From assembly GCA_030159075.1 (NCBI GenBank), contig BROG01001194.1, positions 1 through 64,000 of the forward strand: DNA of 64,000 bases, given 5' to 3'. Shown here one piece after another: positions 37,561 through 49,811 of this stretch. Positions within the stretch are counted from its first letter, which is position 1, and every line of letters begins with the position of its first letter. Position numbers and translations under genes: made by a program. This DNA is from Atrina japonica (Eukaryota; Mollusca; Bivalvia; Pterioida; Pinnidae). Under the pieces are notes generated by a model, which did not search any database, was not told the DNA's origin, and saw nothing but the letters and a program-made list of their open reading frames with translations.

Positions 37561-37566
37561 TTTATT
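37561..37566 (-). terminator. Candidate poly(A) signal of AADAC-like gene
   Basis: TTTATT on the plus strand (AATAAA on the minus), about 520 bp past the stop of the minus-strand gene, facing the plus-strand signal at 37479. Confidence 0.35.
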
Positions 37567-38083
37567 CATTTATACTTGATAATTCATGTAAATTTACTTG
37601 ATGTTACTAATGACATTTTATGACATAACATTAAAATTTTAAAAACTCACTATCAGAATTACAAATAAATGAACAAAGCATATTTCGATCGTCTCAAAAA
37701 GACCCATTTCTGTAAACTCGTCCATGCATGAAACTGTAATCTATACCAATCTTATGATGTTTTCAATCCATTAAAGGTTTGAAAGCAACCATTAGATGTT
37801 TTGTTGGACATCTTTTTGTGGAAGCCTTGCTTAGTTAATAACATATCTTTTGAGCTCAAGGTCAGTCAGTGTGAGTGTGATAAATTATCTGTATAATCGA
37901 CGTACAACAAAATATAAGTTTAAATACAAAATGATATTCAAAAGAAGAATGCCAGCAAATATTTACAGATTATCAAAATAATTCAGAATTATAAGCTGCA
38001 GTTTCTACGCATGTATTTTGTCCCAGAGGAGATTAATTATAGCCTACACATACTTGCATACATATCAATGAGAGATAAAACAA

Positions 38084-38736
38084 TTACACACGTTTGTCGG
38101 ATGATATATACGCAACTATCTCTTTCATAATCTCTTTTCCTATCCTTAATCTTGTGAATGAAAACATTGCATGGTACCCATCCTTTCTGTGAAGAAGTCG
38201 TACATCGACACCTGCATCAAGCAACCTGTTTCTATACATTATCCCATCGTCACAAAGTACGTCATACTCTCCAACAACAATGAATGTGGAAGGGATTTTC
38301 GACAGTTCGTCGGCCATTAATGGTGAATATAAAGGATTTGTTAAAGTGGAGAAGAAATATTTCGATAATTGTTCATTGACAGCGGATTCAAGTTTGGAGG
38401 AAGTCCTCTTTGATGATGAATCTGATAATGATGTTTTGTCAAGATATTTGATATATTTGGAATTTTTAATCTCATCAGTTATATGATTATTTTTCAGAAG
38501 TTCGGGTATGTACTGAAAACCTTCCCTTCCCTTCCAGTACAAAGCAAACGCTAGAGCCACAGCTTCAGTTGTCATCAACGAGGGCAGAGTGGCATCGTGA
38601 AGTACCATTGATGGGGTTTTGAGGTCAAACGGTTGAAGCTCCGGATATATTAGTATCTGATACTTGACGGAAGTATTCATCTGGTAGGCTAGTTTGTAGG
38701 TAACAGCTGCTGCCAAGTTGCCGCCTGCGCTATCAC
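38084..38736 (-). CDS. AADAC-like exon 6 (Ser, Asp, His of the triad)
   Basis: Completes the Gly of GDSAGG, then runs 216 residues to TAA. Carries Ser188, Asp344 and His374. Contains a Ser/Lys-rich loop (KTSLSDSSSKRTSSKLES) and one N-x-S sequon (MNTSV). Acceptor TATACAG. Confidence 0.95.
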
Positions 38737-41700
38737 CTGTATATTGAAACAAAATGTATGTACATATAGAAATATGTACATCAACCAAGATGAGTCGTGA
38801 AATTACAAAGTATGTATTTGTTATTGTATATCAAGTACAAGAAGTAAAAGTAGAAAAAATCGATTTTTACGAACAAGAAGATACAACAGAATCAAAGACA
38901 CACAATTCATACTTAGACATTTTACTTACTATAGATACAGACGGGGAATTAACAACTAAGCTATGGGACAAACGCGACGATTACAGCTTTCCCATCGTAA
39001 ATTTTCCACATTTAAGTAGTAATATCCCACAATCACCCGAATATGGAGTTTATATTTAAAAAAATGAACCGATATACCAGGTCGTGTTCATCATATAAAC
39101 ATTTCATATACAGCGGTAAACTACTCTCTGACATATTATTGACACAGGGATATCAAAAACCGCATTTGATGTCAACGTTCCGCAAATGTTACAATAGAAA
39201 TATTATATATAATAGTCTTGTTTGCGATTACTCTATTTCACTAAGTGAGATGTTGAGGTACCTGTTCGATGGAGGTTGTTGAAACGTCTGTACCAATTGT
39301 GACTAGAATTCGTTCTTCACGTACATATCATTTTGATTTGACTGTGGACTCACGGCGGGTGTGACTGGCAGACAGGGGATTCTTACTCCACCAAGGCACC
39401 TGATCCCACCTCTTGATTGCAAGAGATCAGTGTTTAAGCATTTTTTACTAGATTTGTACCTATATCCAGGCCATCCTAAAGATTTATACTTTGGTATCTG
39501 AGATTTTTTTATATTGCAAACATAACAAATGCCCCTTTAAAATGCTACAAAATCATCACGATGCTATGGAATATGGACAATACTATACCCAATCCATAAC
39601 TGTATATACTGTCAGATGATTCGCATGGTATTTTACTGGAACCTCTTAGTCTCAAACAAATTATCTGAAATAAGTATCTTTCGGAGACCCAATAATAACT
39701 CCAGGTATATATTTAAAAAAGCTATTACATTATACGACTAATACATCATTACATATGATAGGTACCTAAGTAGATATTACTTTATCATACGGCTAAATTA
39801 TATTATCATTGAGCATGAAACATTAGTAATATGATAACCTAAAACAGTATGACGATATCAGTTTTGAAGAAATCAGTCGTTTGAGTTCCCGAGGTATACA
39901 TAAACTTAGTACCTTAGTGGTCACCTTTTTACATTGGTCACACTTAGACGGATTTTGGCTATATTTTTAGATTTATTATTTGGCCTTGTAAAATACCCAT
40001 TTCTCTTTAGAAATTACACATACATTTTAAACTGGAGTTCAACTGATGAAGTCTAATTGACAGAAACGATTGTCTTGAGCATCATAACTTTGGCATTATG
40101 TTTATAATATGTAATATTACCTGCCAAGCCAATATTATGTCTGTCTACTCCATATTCATTAGCATGGTTCAGGAAATACTCTGTTGCATCGACACAGTCA
40201 GTCAGAGGAACGGGGAATGGATACTCAGGACTTAGTCTGTACCTTTTTCAAAATATTTAATCGTCAAATTTGATGATATACATTCATATGTGAGAAAATG
40301 ATATTCCATCTACAGTCTATCTATGTATCGGCAACTGTTTTCACACTAAACAAAGTACCCGAAAAAATGAAATACATTGTCATTGGTTATCCTGATACAT
40401 ATTTGGTGCAACACTACTCTGATTCTACACATAAATAGACTGGGCAATATCGTATTATATTTTTGTCAAACTTTATTGGCCTCAGCAACTGTAGGACGAG
40501 TAGAGTTGAGGAACTCTACTCAACATTTACAATTATCTCTATATACAAATGCAGCACATATGTTATCATTAAACTATATCTATTAAAGTATTTAAAAATC
40601 TTACTCATCTTACTTGATTTAACACTGGGGGATGTTGTTGAGAGTTTGAAAGAAAGATATTGGGGAGGGAGGAAAGCGCCGACAAGTTCTGGCATATTGT
40701 TTTATGTATGGAGTAGGCAATATACACAGATTAGATGTAAGGACACACCGTTTTTCTCAAATTCATGGTATCAAAACATACGACTTTTTTTTTGCTCTTT
40801 ACACAACAATTCTGCATGGAAAATTAAAACAGAGAATTTTGGCATAATCGTCATGTGTTCTTCACTAAAAGTGGTACATGAAAATTGAAATATCTAGTCA
40901 TTGGTTATCATGATACGTATTTCGTCTCACATCACTTTGATTACACATAAATTCACTAAGGCTGATATCAAAAGATGCTGTTTCTAATAGACAATATGTT
41001 TGTAATGTTTGAGGAGCAAGTCCTGGCACCATAAAACTTAAGAATTACTAAAGTCTAACTTTTTTTACTCAACTCTGGCAAATCCTAAATTCTGACAAGG
41101 CCAAGTTGAGAATATTCTCAGACTTGAGTAAAATTTAATGGTGCGTCGTCAATATATCTAAAGGTCAAACTAAAGGACACAATTAGCTTTTTCTTTTGAT
41201 TCAGTTGTTTCTGATTGATGCCTGCTTCGTATGAATGAGGAACTATATCAGCCAATAAAGGGGCACAATTGGTATAATGAAAATCCAACAAAACACAGAT
41301 TAAATAATAATAAAAACAAAGAAAACATAATAAATAGATATTATCATACTAAAGAAAATGATATTTAAAGCCTTACTCGGGTGCCATAATGACCACGTGT
41401 GACTCTATGCAAAGTTGTCGTAGTACTTTATCATATGTATCTGAAAGACATTGAATAAATATAGAATTTGATAAATAAGAAAAATGATAACAATTTTGTA
41501 TTTAAGATTCTTATTTGTTTATTAATGTATAATCTTAAACATTCCCCCCCCCAAAAAAAAATATACGTTTATAGAACATACGCCAATGCTGAACTTTGCA
41601 TTCTGAAGATTTTTACATTAGTCAATGTAGAAAAATACGAAACGGTACACTTTCAAGTTATTAAAATAAGTCCATGTAGAGAAATACGGAACTATACACT

Positions 41701-44274
41701 TTCAAGTTATTAACATAAGTCAATGTAGAGAAATACGGAACTATACACTTTCAAGTTATTAACATAAGTCCATGTAGAGAAATGCGGAACTATATATATA
41801 TCAAGTTATTAAGATAAGTCAATGTACCAAACTATACATGTAGTTATTTACATACGCCAATCTAGAGTAATATTGTCCGATTCATAAAAGATGGCGGGGC
41901 GGAGTAACCTTTGGATTATCATACCGATGATTTTACTCATTTTTCGGTTATGACAAGATGCACTGGGAAATGTTTTATTCTCCATTGGATACTCTCTTAT
42001 GTATGGGGAAAAGTAGGAACGATTACTCTAATCAGTGTAATTTTAACGTTTTGCTTTGTTTACTTAAATTTTAAACCCAATGATGGATCAAAAGACTCCA
42101 CCTCGCCAGTTTATATGGATTTGACTATACCAAACTATACACTTATAGATATTGTTATGAGGGTTGATCGGTGCTCGTTTACTTATTATATGTAATTGTT
42201 GATCTTATTACCTCTTTATGGAATATCAGTTGATATTGTTTGTTTCAAGGTCGTTCTAGCTATGTCATAATGTTACTATATTTAGCTATGGAAACTTTCC
42301 ATCGTAAACCTGAATGTGCTGGAAAGGTTATTTCTTGATTATTCAGGTGGACGGTCTCTAGGTTTTATTTTGTAATACCAAGTTATATGAGAGCAGACCA
42401 CATTTTATATATTGCCATCGGAAGTTATACGTATGTAGTGCACATCAATATTACATACTAATTATAATTAATTGTATTCGAGTGGATCTTTTTAAATATT
42501 ACGTTTTGTATTTGTGTGTGTGTTCGCGTGGATCTTTGGCTATAGGAACTGAACAATAAGTATATCGTGAGTCGTGACTTTTATTAGATTTATTGTAAAC
42601 TATTGTTTAGACTAAGTTTTTTTTGTTATTTTTAATAAAGTTTATAAATTTACTATACTGTGTTCTTGACTTTCGCTGGCGTACTTTAGGGTAACTCTGA
42701 CCCATAACTTTCAGTTAATTACATAAGTCAATGTAGAGAAACACCAAACTTTACACTTGTAGTTATTTACATACACCAATGTAGAGAAACACCATATTAT
42801 ACATTTCCAAGTTAAAGTTTAAATAAAATAATTAAATAATGAAGAATACACACCGACTGAAAATGTTATAAAACCACCGCCGTGATAGTACACAAGACCC
42901 GGAAGAACTTGACTCCGTCGTTCCATAGGTTCATACAGTCTCACTTTAACATTATTAAAGATGGTATTCGTAATCTAGAAACAAAATGTAATATGATCGA
43001 TTTCATTTATAGATACAGATATTGAAAGAATAGAAGATAGATATTATAAGACATCAGGAGTATGTGGTATACTATGGTATTGTTGTAATCATGACCGCAA
43101 TGTGAGCTGTGTTTAGAAGTATTATCTCGAAAATCTTTCTCTCGTGCTCGTGGCCGATGTATAAAATCTGATATACATATAAAATATAGACAATAAAACA
43201 GTCCAGGCTAACGAACTTCCGATAGCTAACCATACGCTGAAATAATTCTTGTATAAAAATGCAGTAATTAGATCCTGATGTAAAAGGAAGATTTAATGGG
43301 TATGCGCCATGTGTTGGTAAGTTAAAGTCATTCTTAATACAAAGGAGTCGCTTTTTCGTGACAAAAAGCTGCAACTTACATCACTACTATATCATATATA
43401 ATACAGCACGTGTCATTTCGTGTTTTCTAACTATAATAACAACCTGTTGTATGTCCTATAATTTAGATACATTATAAATTGATCATTTCTAGAAATGAGG
43501 TCTCTAAATTACTTTAAAAGTATAATTAACTAAAATGTTGCCCCCTACGTTACGGCTTACACATTTAACTATGGCCGTTATTAAAAGGAATTTCTATAAT
43601 GTGATATAACACTGTCAGATAAATATCATCTCTTTTATATCATGCCATTTGTCTGAAGATCAGGGCTCCGTTTTATCAAAAGTAATCTAAATTACCTACC
43701 TTGACATTTCCGGTCGGTTCGTCGGCTGCTGCAATGAATATCAACGGTAATGTCGTCCGGATTACAGCGAGACTATCCACACCAAAGAAAACGGCAATTT
43801 GGCCCTTTGTAAAGAAAATCCTATGTATTCTATTTTCTATAGTGATTGATTATGTCTACGGAAAATAAAGAAATAATAGTAATAATAAAAACGAACTGAA
43901 GCTTTTTAGTGTACTCATTTTGATAGAATACAGTGCCGTGGAGTGCAAGTGCAAAATAGCATTCTGTTTCATTGCGTCCTTATCACTCATCTTTGCTTCA
44001 ATATATCCATAGGTTTAAATAGGTTTTTGTTAGTATTTACATAGAATAGACTTGTGATATATCTGTTAATTGTAACAAACACTTTTATGTAGGAAATATA
44101 AAGCGAGACATCATTCGAATAAAGTATTACCAAATACTGGTTTGCTTTTAGAATTCCAAGTAGGAATTGGAATTTCCATGGTTCTTGAATATTTTCCGGT
44201 AAAGGAGTATAGAGGAAATAAGATAAAATCAGTGTCGATGTAGTAATTATCAACAAACCGGACCAGATCCCCAT
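38084..44274 (-). CDS. Arylacetamide deacetylase-like microsomal esterase (AADAC family), complete
   Basis: Role by family: HSL-type alpha/beta hydrolase, type II membrane protein with a lumenal catalytic domain in the ER, hydrolysing ester/amide substrates such as acylglycerols or arylacetamides. Six coding exons on the minus strand: 44274-44131, 43804-43700, 42974-42854, 41440-41377, 40242-40121, 38736-38084; total 1209 nt, 402 aa plus TAA (vertebrate AADAC is about 399). Residues 4-22 are a hydrophobic signal anchor followed by YTPLPENIQEPW, a family signature. HGGG oxyanion motif at 114-117, nucleophile Ser188 in GDSAGG, Asp344 in EYDVLCDDG, His374 in DGYHAMFSF; spacing matches AADAC closely. 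All introns are GT-AG and all phases agree. Vertebrate paralogues (AADACL, NCEH1) cannot be excluded as the closest relatives. No promoter element is recognised. Confidence 0.93.
38784..39540 (+). mobile_element. Retroelement family T: RT C-terminus plus 3' tail
   Basis: Inside the last AADAC-like intron, antisense to it. Reads SYLDILLTIDTDGELTTKLW, DKRDDYSFPIVNFPHLSSNI, then, after a frameshift near 39055, KMNRYTRSCSSYKHFIYSGK and MSTFRKCYNRN. This is the C-terminal domain of a reverse-transcriptase protein widespread in aquatic invertebrates (SYLDL … YDKRDDFNF … ISQLIRYARAC … KLLxQGY). A non-coding tail (about 39283-39540) ends in TTTGGTATCTGAGA. I leave the class open (Penelope-like or non-LTR). 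Confidence 0.75.
39880..40090 (-). repeat. Dispersed repeat U copy 1, intronic
   Basis: Contains TTGAGTTCCCGAGGTATACA and GATGAAGTCTAATTGACAGA. The reverse complement of both recurs in order at 50330-50650. Runs to within about 30 bp of exon 5. Confidence 0.6.
40121..40242 (-). CDS. AADAC-like exon 5
   Basis: Completes Glu, then YRLSPEYPFPVPLTDCVDAT to DRHNIGLAG; YRLxPEYxFPxxxxD is a hallmark of the HSL/AADAC family. Acceptor TGAAAAAG, donor GTAATA. Confidence 0.92.
41025..41144. mobile_element. 120-bp MITE, same family as 329-453
   Basis: Starts GGCACCATAAAACTTAA and ends AATTTAATGGTGC. The interior shares ACTCAAC…, GAGAATATTCTCAGACTTGA with the copy at 333-448. Confidence 0.75.
41377..41440 (-). 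CDS. AADAC-like exon 4
   Basis: Completes Asp, then TYDKVLRQLCIESHVVIMAP plus two bases of Glu. Acceptor CTTTCAG, donor GTAAGG. Confidence 0.9.
41605..42815. repeat. 49-bp minisatellite interrupted by an insertion
   Basis: Units with AGTCAATGTAGAGAAATACG and ACACTTTCAAGTTATT recur at 49-bp spacing from about 41605 to 41865 and resume at about 42715-42815. The unrelated middle is described separately. Lies in the intron between AADAC-like exons 3 and 4. Confidence 0.85.
41866..42714. mobile_element. ~0.85-kb insertion of unknown type splitting the 49-bp array
   Basis: Unrelated to the array, locally GC-richer at its left end (GATGGCGGGGCGGAG). Near its right end there is an AATAAAG at about 42633 followed by TGTGTTCTTGACTTTCGCTG. 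This could be a solo LTR or a non-autonomous element. I found no convincing TG…CA ends or target duplication. Confidence 0.4.
42854..42974 (-). CDS. AADAC-like exon 3 (HGGG motif)
   Basis: ITNTIFNNVKVRLYEPMERR through GLVYYHGGGFITFSV plus one base. HGGG forms the oxyanion hole. Acceptor TTTCTAG, donor GTGTGT. Confidence 0.92.
43700..43804 (-). CDS. AADAC-like exon 2
   Basis: 35 whole codons from GQIAVFFGVDSLAVIRTTLP to DEPTGNVK. Acceptor TTTACAAAG, donor GTAGGT. An alternative donor 5 bp downstream would break the frame with exon 3. Confidence 0.85.
44131..44274 (-). CDS. AADAC-like exon 1 (signal anchor)
   Basis: ATG at 44274-44272 in GTCATGG context (purine at -3, G at +4). 48 codons: MGIWSGLLIITTSTLILSYF, then LYTPLPENIQEPWKF and onward to KANQYL. 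Donor GTAATA. Confidence 0.9.
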
Positions 44275-44434
44275 GACGACAAGCTAGAAACACAAGAAAA
44301 ACAAATATTCAGAATATTTCAAAACATGATAATTTAATGTTTATTTCACGAAAAGTTTACATTTGCCAACTATTTCATATATGTTTCAGAAATATTCCAC
44401 TTTGATATATAGAAGAAGTCATTTATTTCACGAT

Positions 44435-44665
44435 TTAAAGAGGCATTAACTGTGTTTACTAAAAGCGTTTTCAATTTTCGACTTTGACTACTTATACTTG
44501 ATGTAAAATAACAAATTAGAACTATACACAGGCAGTAAGGCCGAGTTCTTTAATTGCAAATGAAAAAGTGTTAAATCCAGGTTTCTGAAGTAATTTGAAC
44601 ATAAAATATAGGAATGTATGAATTTTTATGCCTGTGTATATCTCCTTTTTGTTATTGTTTATCAA
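44435..44665 (+). repeat. Dispersed repeat, family S copy 2
   Basis: Shares ACTTGATGTAAAATAACA and TTTTTATGCCTGTGTATA, then TTTTTGTTATTGTTTA, with the copy at 18724-19005. Just upstream of the AADAC-like start. Confidence 0.55.
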
Positions 44666-45000
44666 ACTTTACGGTCGGTATAATACATGTAGTCTTGTTT
44701 GCGATTACTCTCTTTCCCTAACTGGAATATTGAGTTGCCTGTTCGATGACTGTTTTTGACACGTCTGTAGCTATTGTGACGGGGATTCGTTTCTAAAGTA
44801 TTTCATTTGAATTTGACTGTGGACTCATTTGCCGGGTGTGACGGGTCGACAGCAGATGCTTGCACATCCATGACTCCTGGTCCCGCCTCTTGATTTCCAG
44901 AGGTCTTTTTTGTCCACTTTTTACCAGATATGTATCTGTATCCTGGACGTCGTTAAGATTTATAGTATGATATCTGAGATTTTTTATATTTTGACGTGCC
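44666..45000 (+). mobile_element. Retroelement family T, 3' tail
   Basis: GTCTTGTTTGCGATTACTCT, TGAGTTGCCTGTTCGATGA, ATTTGACTGTGGACTCAT and GATATCTGAGATTTTT match the tail at 39220-39510. Only the last few RT codons remain. Confidence 0.7.
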
Positions 45001-46630
45001 ATGGTAGACGTACCATATTAGACATGCGTTGTGTATGTATACGTTGACCACTGCATTAAGCATGTCGAATTATACCATAAATGTATCATCAAGTTGACGT
45101 ATAGGTCTATGATAAGGTCAGAACGTTTATTGCATTGATCTAAGGTTTTATTGCTGATATTTTTATGGTTTTGCCAGCCCTACAAGCGGAGACACACATA
45201 TGTGAGTGGGATATTTTTAAGTTGCATCAAATGAGATATTTATGTTAGGTTCAACGTTTAACAAACTTGGATGTAAACACAATATTATCGTATAAATAAA
45301 TAATCTGAAATCTATAAACCGATCAAAGTGCAACTGCAAAAAAAGTTCAGGATGAACTTTACACATCTTATAAAATTTGACATTATTAATAGTGCTTGCA
45401 GTAAAAACATTTTAAATAATTCAATGTGTCGAATATGTACGATCAAGAATGAACCTTCGACATAAACGATCGTACTATACATATGTTTATGTTGAGTTTT
45501 AGATTATCACACGTTGATAATGTGCTTTGATACACATCTATATTAAGCAGAGTGACGCGGAAGATCTTATATAGGCTGCGTGGTTTAGACGTACTTTACA
45601 TACTCCTGTTCTACATTCGACTGAAGACAATTTGAACATTAGACATTCTATATAGTTAATGTGTCAGAAACTACATGCACCTACCTGACTACCTTCAATA
45701 AACAAGTTTAAAACATCTGTGCATCGGTTATAATTATATGTAGATAACAAAAAGTAATGTCAAATCTTCTGTAGTTCAAAGCTCATTCAAGTAGATATGT
45801 GCAGAAATAATGTCAAGTTTAAATAATGCCGGCCGGACCGAAACGGAGCTTGATAGCGACAAACTGGTATTTTAATTCTCAATTTTTTTAAAAATGTCAA
45901 TTACCAATTTTAAAGGGAAACATTAAAACAAGCAAACAAAAACAAAGTTTTCTTGAAATTCATTTCACTGAATAAATGAAATTTGAGTTACTTATTCACT
46001 GATACAAAAATGCAGGGCATTTCACATAGAAACTATCATTTATATATAAATGACAGAGGACATAGCTTACTAAGGGGTAGCATAAGAAGTTTAGAAGTAC
46101 TTTTATATATCCTGTGTTAGCTTCAACTTTATGATACAAATCACAGGTATATTCTATTTTAAAGAGTACACGCCGTTTTAAATCAAACCGCTAGAACAAT
46201 ATAAACATATTAACTGATAATATGTCTTACGCAATGTTATACATGTTAGATTTTATGTACATTTAACTGCCTGCTATAGAATGTGTATGCATGGCCAAGT
46301 GCAACTCTTTATTTTAATGGAGATGAAATGGGAGATTCTTGAAAACCTTTGCAGGGATGCAATTGCTGAGAATAGAAATATTTTGTGTATTTCAATGAGA
46401 GGTGATTTTTTTCATACATGTAAGCTATATAATCTGTAGTTTAGAAGCCTTTGACTTTACCAAGGCAATGACAATCAATTTCCATGATGAAAGTGATTTT
46501 CGGTTGTTCTTTACAACAAACGGTAACCAAAACATCATACAATATAATTTAAAAGTTTACGTGTGATAATCTTATGCTAAATCGATTATATATCCGTATT
46601 AGCGTAAGTGTTATGATTCAAGAACCAATT
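45001..46630. other. Upstream of AADAC-like gene, nothing recognised
   Basis: AT-rich, no coding or repeat pattern recognised. Confidence 0.45.
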
Positions 46631-46639
46631 GTAATAATT

Positions 46640-47360
46640 GTAAAATCAAAGACACTAAAATAAAGTATGTGAAGAGCATTGGACAGACGCGGAAGTCCGG
46701 ATAAAACAAAAACACTACAATAAAGTATCTGGTGAGCTTGGACATACGTGGAAGTCCGGACAAAACAAAAACACTGAAATAAAGTATCTGGTGAGCATTG
46801 GACAGACGCCAAAGTCCGGATAAAAAAAAAACACTATAATAAAGTATCTGGTGAGCTTGGACATACGTAGAAGTCCGGACAAAACAAAGACACTACAATA
46901 AAGTATCTGGTGAGCTTGGACATACGTGGAAGTCCGGACAAAACAAAAACACTGAAATAAAGTATATGGTGAGCTTGAACATACGTGGAAGTCCGGATAA
47001 AACAAAAACACTGAAATAAAGTATCTTGTGAGCATTGGACAGACGTAGAAGTCCGGACAAAACAAAAACACTGAAATAAAGTATCTTGTGAGCATTGGAC
47101 AGACGTAGAAGTCCGGACAAAACAAAAACACTGAAATAAAGTATCTGGTGAGCATTGGACATACGTGGAAGTCCGGACAAAACAAAAACACTGAAATAAA
47201 GTATCTTGTGAGCATTGGACAGACGTAGAAGTCCGGACAAAAAATAGACACTATAATAAAGTATCTGGTGAGCTTGGACAGACGTTGAAGTCCGGACAAA
47301 ACAAAGACACTAAATTAAAGTATCTGGTGAGCATTGGACAGACTCGAAAGTCCAGACAAA
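46640..47360. repeat. ~60-bp minisatellite, about 12 units
   Basis: Units share GTGAGCATTGGACAGACGT, AGAAGTCCGGACAAAACAAA and CACTGAAATAAAGTATCT. Spacing is 59-61, mostly 60, so minus-strand frames stay open (194 codons of LSNAHQILYFSVFVLSGLP-like repeats). Not a gene in my view. Confidence 0.95.
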
Positions 47361-48540
47361 AGAATCGTTATAAGTTGATATTTCGTGAGCTATGAACAAT
47401 TTAGAGTATAATGGTCTAACCACTCGGTCTTGATTGAAGCATCACACTCTAAATAATGACTTTCTTCGGCGCGGATTCGATTTCCGCTAGAACTCAAGCT
47501 AATGTTGTGATGTAAATTGTATGCAATGATAATAATGCAAGTATAATTTAGCATTCTTCTGAATTATCAGCTGTTTTAGGGATCTCATACCAGTAGCAAT
47601 GTCCAATGAAAAGCACTGCTTCATAACAATTGATAATTTTCTAGGAAACCGAGCTGTAGCGCCAGACGTTGATAATTCTTTAGAAAACTGAGCCGTAGCG
47701 CGAGACGTTTTAAACAAGTAAATAAATTCTATAAAGGGATGAAAAATGAAATAAGTTTGGTATCTTATTTGAGTAATCTATCTGTGTTTGGAATCAATAT
47801 ATTAATGCGAACTGTCCATCTGGGCTACTTCCTTATATCGTGGGATTACCGCTAGATATCTTTTAAAATAATTTCACAGACTCCTTTGATTAAAGGAAGC
47901 ACCTACGCATAGTTTCAAACCACGTCCATATGGTGAATTGTCGTATTTTAACGTAAGTGCATCACTGAAAAAGTAAAAACAGTATTCAAAGTAGTCGAAC
48001 GCCTTTTACCACTTTTAGATACAAAAGTATAGTGGTGCTTTGATCACGTCTAACCAGTCGTATTTTAATATTTTCAGTACTTTGAAAGATATTAAGTATC
48101 TATCGAAATATATCAGTGACGATCGATATATGTGTCAAATCATTTTAAGGAAATGTATTTAATCTTTCCTTTGAGTACAGAAGTATTATTGTTGCTAAGG
48201 ATAAGTTCGTGTGTCATATTATTATTGGCATGAAGTTTATTTTGAATCCATCTAGATTAAGTTTATAAAAATAAGTATTGACTGAGAATATAGGTTTGAT
48301 GCAAATATAAATTGATTTATAGCCTTTGCTTTTATAGAATTAAAAGATGTAAGAACGATTTGAGACATATCAGGTACATCTAAATTGAAAAAGGTTTTGA
48401 GGCACAGACATATCTGGGAGTAAAGAACAAGCAATGAAAAGCGATAGCTTTGAACTTGATAGTAATAGAGAAAAGCAAGTAACTTGGTAATGGTGGTTTC
48501 CGTAATAAATAGAAGTTGACTTCGTGGTATATTATAACAT
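47361..48540. other. No gene seen
   Basis: Short direct repeat near 47640-47710 (GAGCnGTAGCGCnAGACGTT twice). The open frames at 48252-48599 are unrecognised. A B-box-like GGATTCGATTTCC near 47473 was considered and not called. Confidence 0.45.
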
Positions 48541-48800
48541 GGATACCAGAATTTATTACGTGACAAACAACATGAACAACTGCATTGACCAAGGGACATT
48601 TCGTATGGGTACCAGAGATTACTTCGATTATAATACTGGCGAAAGTAAACTACGGTGCGAAAAGGTTGGATACCAGAGTTGACTGCGATATTAACACTGG
48701 CTAAAGTGAACTACGGTGCGAATAGCTTGGATACCAGAGTTGACTATGGGGTAAATAGCATGATCACCAGCATTAACCAAGTAAAGAAATAACGTGTGTA
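48541..48800. repeat. Short ~62-bp tandem repeat, about 4 units
   Basis: TACCAGAG(A/T)T recurs at about 48608, 48671, 48732 and 48796, with AACTACGGTGCGAA in between. Confidence 0.75.
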
Positions 48801-48959
48801 CCAGAGATCACTGCAAGATTTATAATCAAATCTAAGTATTAGCTTATTCATATGAAGCAGAATTCATTTAGAAGCGCGTGAATCAAAAGATGAAAAATCT
48901 AGCGGTAGACTTTGATATATCGTCGAAGTTTTGTCAATTAATTATGAAAATTTTCATAC

Positions 48960-49300
48960 ATATGCCAATGAGGGGATGCTTACTTCTCCATGGCACTTGA
49001 TCCCACCTCTTGGTTCCCAGAGGTCCGTGTTTGTCTATTTTTACCATATTTGTATCTATATCCTGGACATTCTAAAGAATTATACTATATATTATATAGT
49101 ATTAATTCCTCACTTATTCCATTTAAATTTGACTGGACTCACGGCGGGTGTGACCGGTCAACAAGGGGTGTTTACTCTTCCATGACACCAGATGCGACCT
49201 CTGGATTTCCAGAGATCCGTGTTTTTTTAATATCACCAGATTTGTATATTGTATCCTGAAGATGTATGCTTTGGTATCTGTTACTTTTATAACAACATCA
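48960..49300 (+). mobile_element. Retroelement family T, two tail copies in tandem
   Basis: First tail 48965-49085 (CACTTGATCCCACCTCTTGG … ATCCTGGACATTCTAAAGA). Second 49096-49290 (TTCCTCACTTATTCCATTTA … GCGACCTCTGGATTTCCAGA … TTTGGTATCTG). Both are non-coding. Confidence 0.7.
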
Positions 49301-49774
49301 CGTTTAGCTTGGCAGCTTATGGCATTCAATGTCATACAAGTACATTGTCAAGATCCTCTTTAATATCATAGTTAAATTTAGTACGTCAACACATACCTAA
49401 AATTAAATAATAAAGATGTGTCTTACTGAGTTCCCTTCCTTATCACTAAATAACCTGTACTTATTGCGTGGCAGCCAAAGTATGCTAAAATTGACACAGT
49501 TAGTCATTCTACAAAGACAGATCTCTGTGGTATCATTCTGTACAATGAAATTAAATCACAGCAGCTCCCATATTGCCTTAAATAGCCGTGAGTAGAAAGT
49601 TTCAGTTATTCTGTAAAATCTGATAAGAATATTTACTCATACTAAAACAAATAATAGCTTCATGAGTCATTGTGTGATCTTTTGAATTCAATATGATATG
49701 AACAATAGATATTACTTCAAGATGTTGATGTAATGTTTTGACTGTACTTTAAGATGTTACATGCATATAAATGA

Positions 49775-49811
49775 TTGAGAGCGAGAGAGAGAGAGAAAGA
49801 GAGAGAGAGCT
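49775..49811. repeat. GA microsatellite
   Basis: Imperfect (GA)n tract. Confidence 0.85.

Noticed and set aside
46715..47299. A 194-codon minus-strand repeat frame (FCPDFYVCPMLTRYFISVFL)
   Set aside because: A consequence of the near-60-bp period; no start context, domain or splice structure.
47400..47490. tRNA-like A and B boxes (TGGTCTAACCACTCGG, GGATTCGATTTCC)
   Set aside because: The spacing is about 60 nt, too long for a tRNA without an intron, and I could not fold a cloverleaf; perhaps a decayed SINE head.
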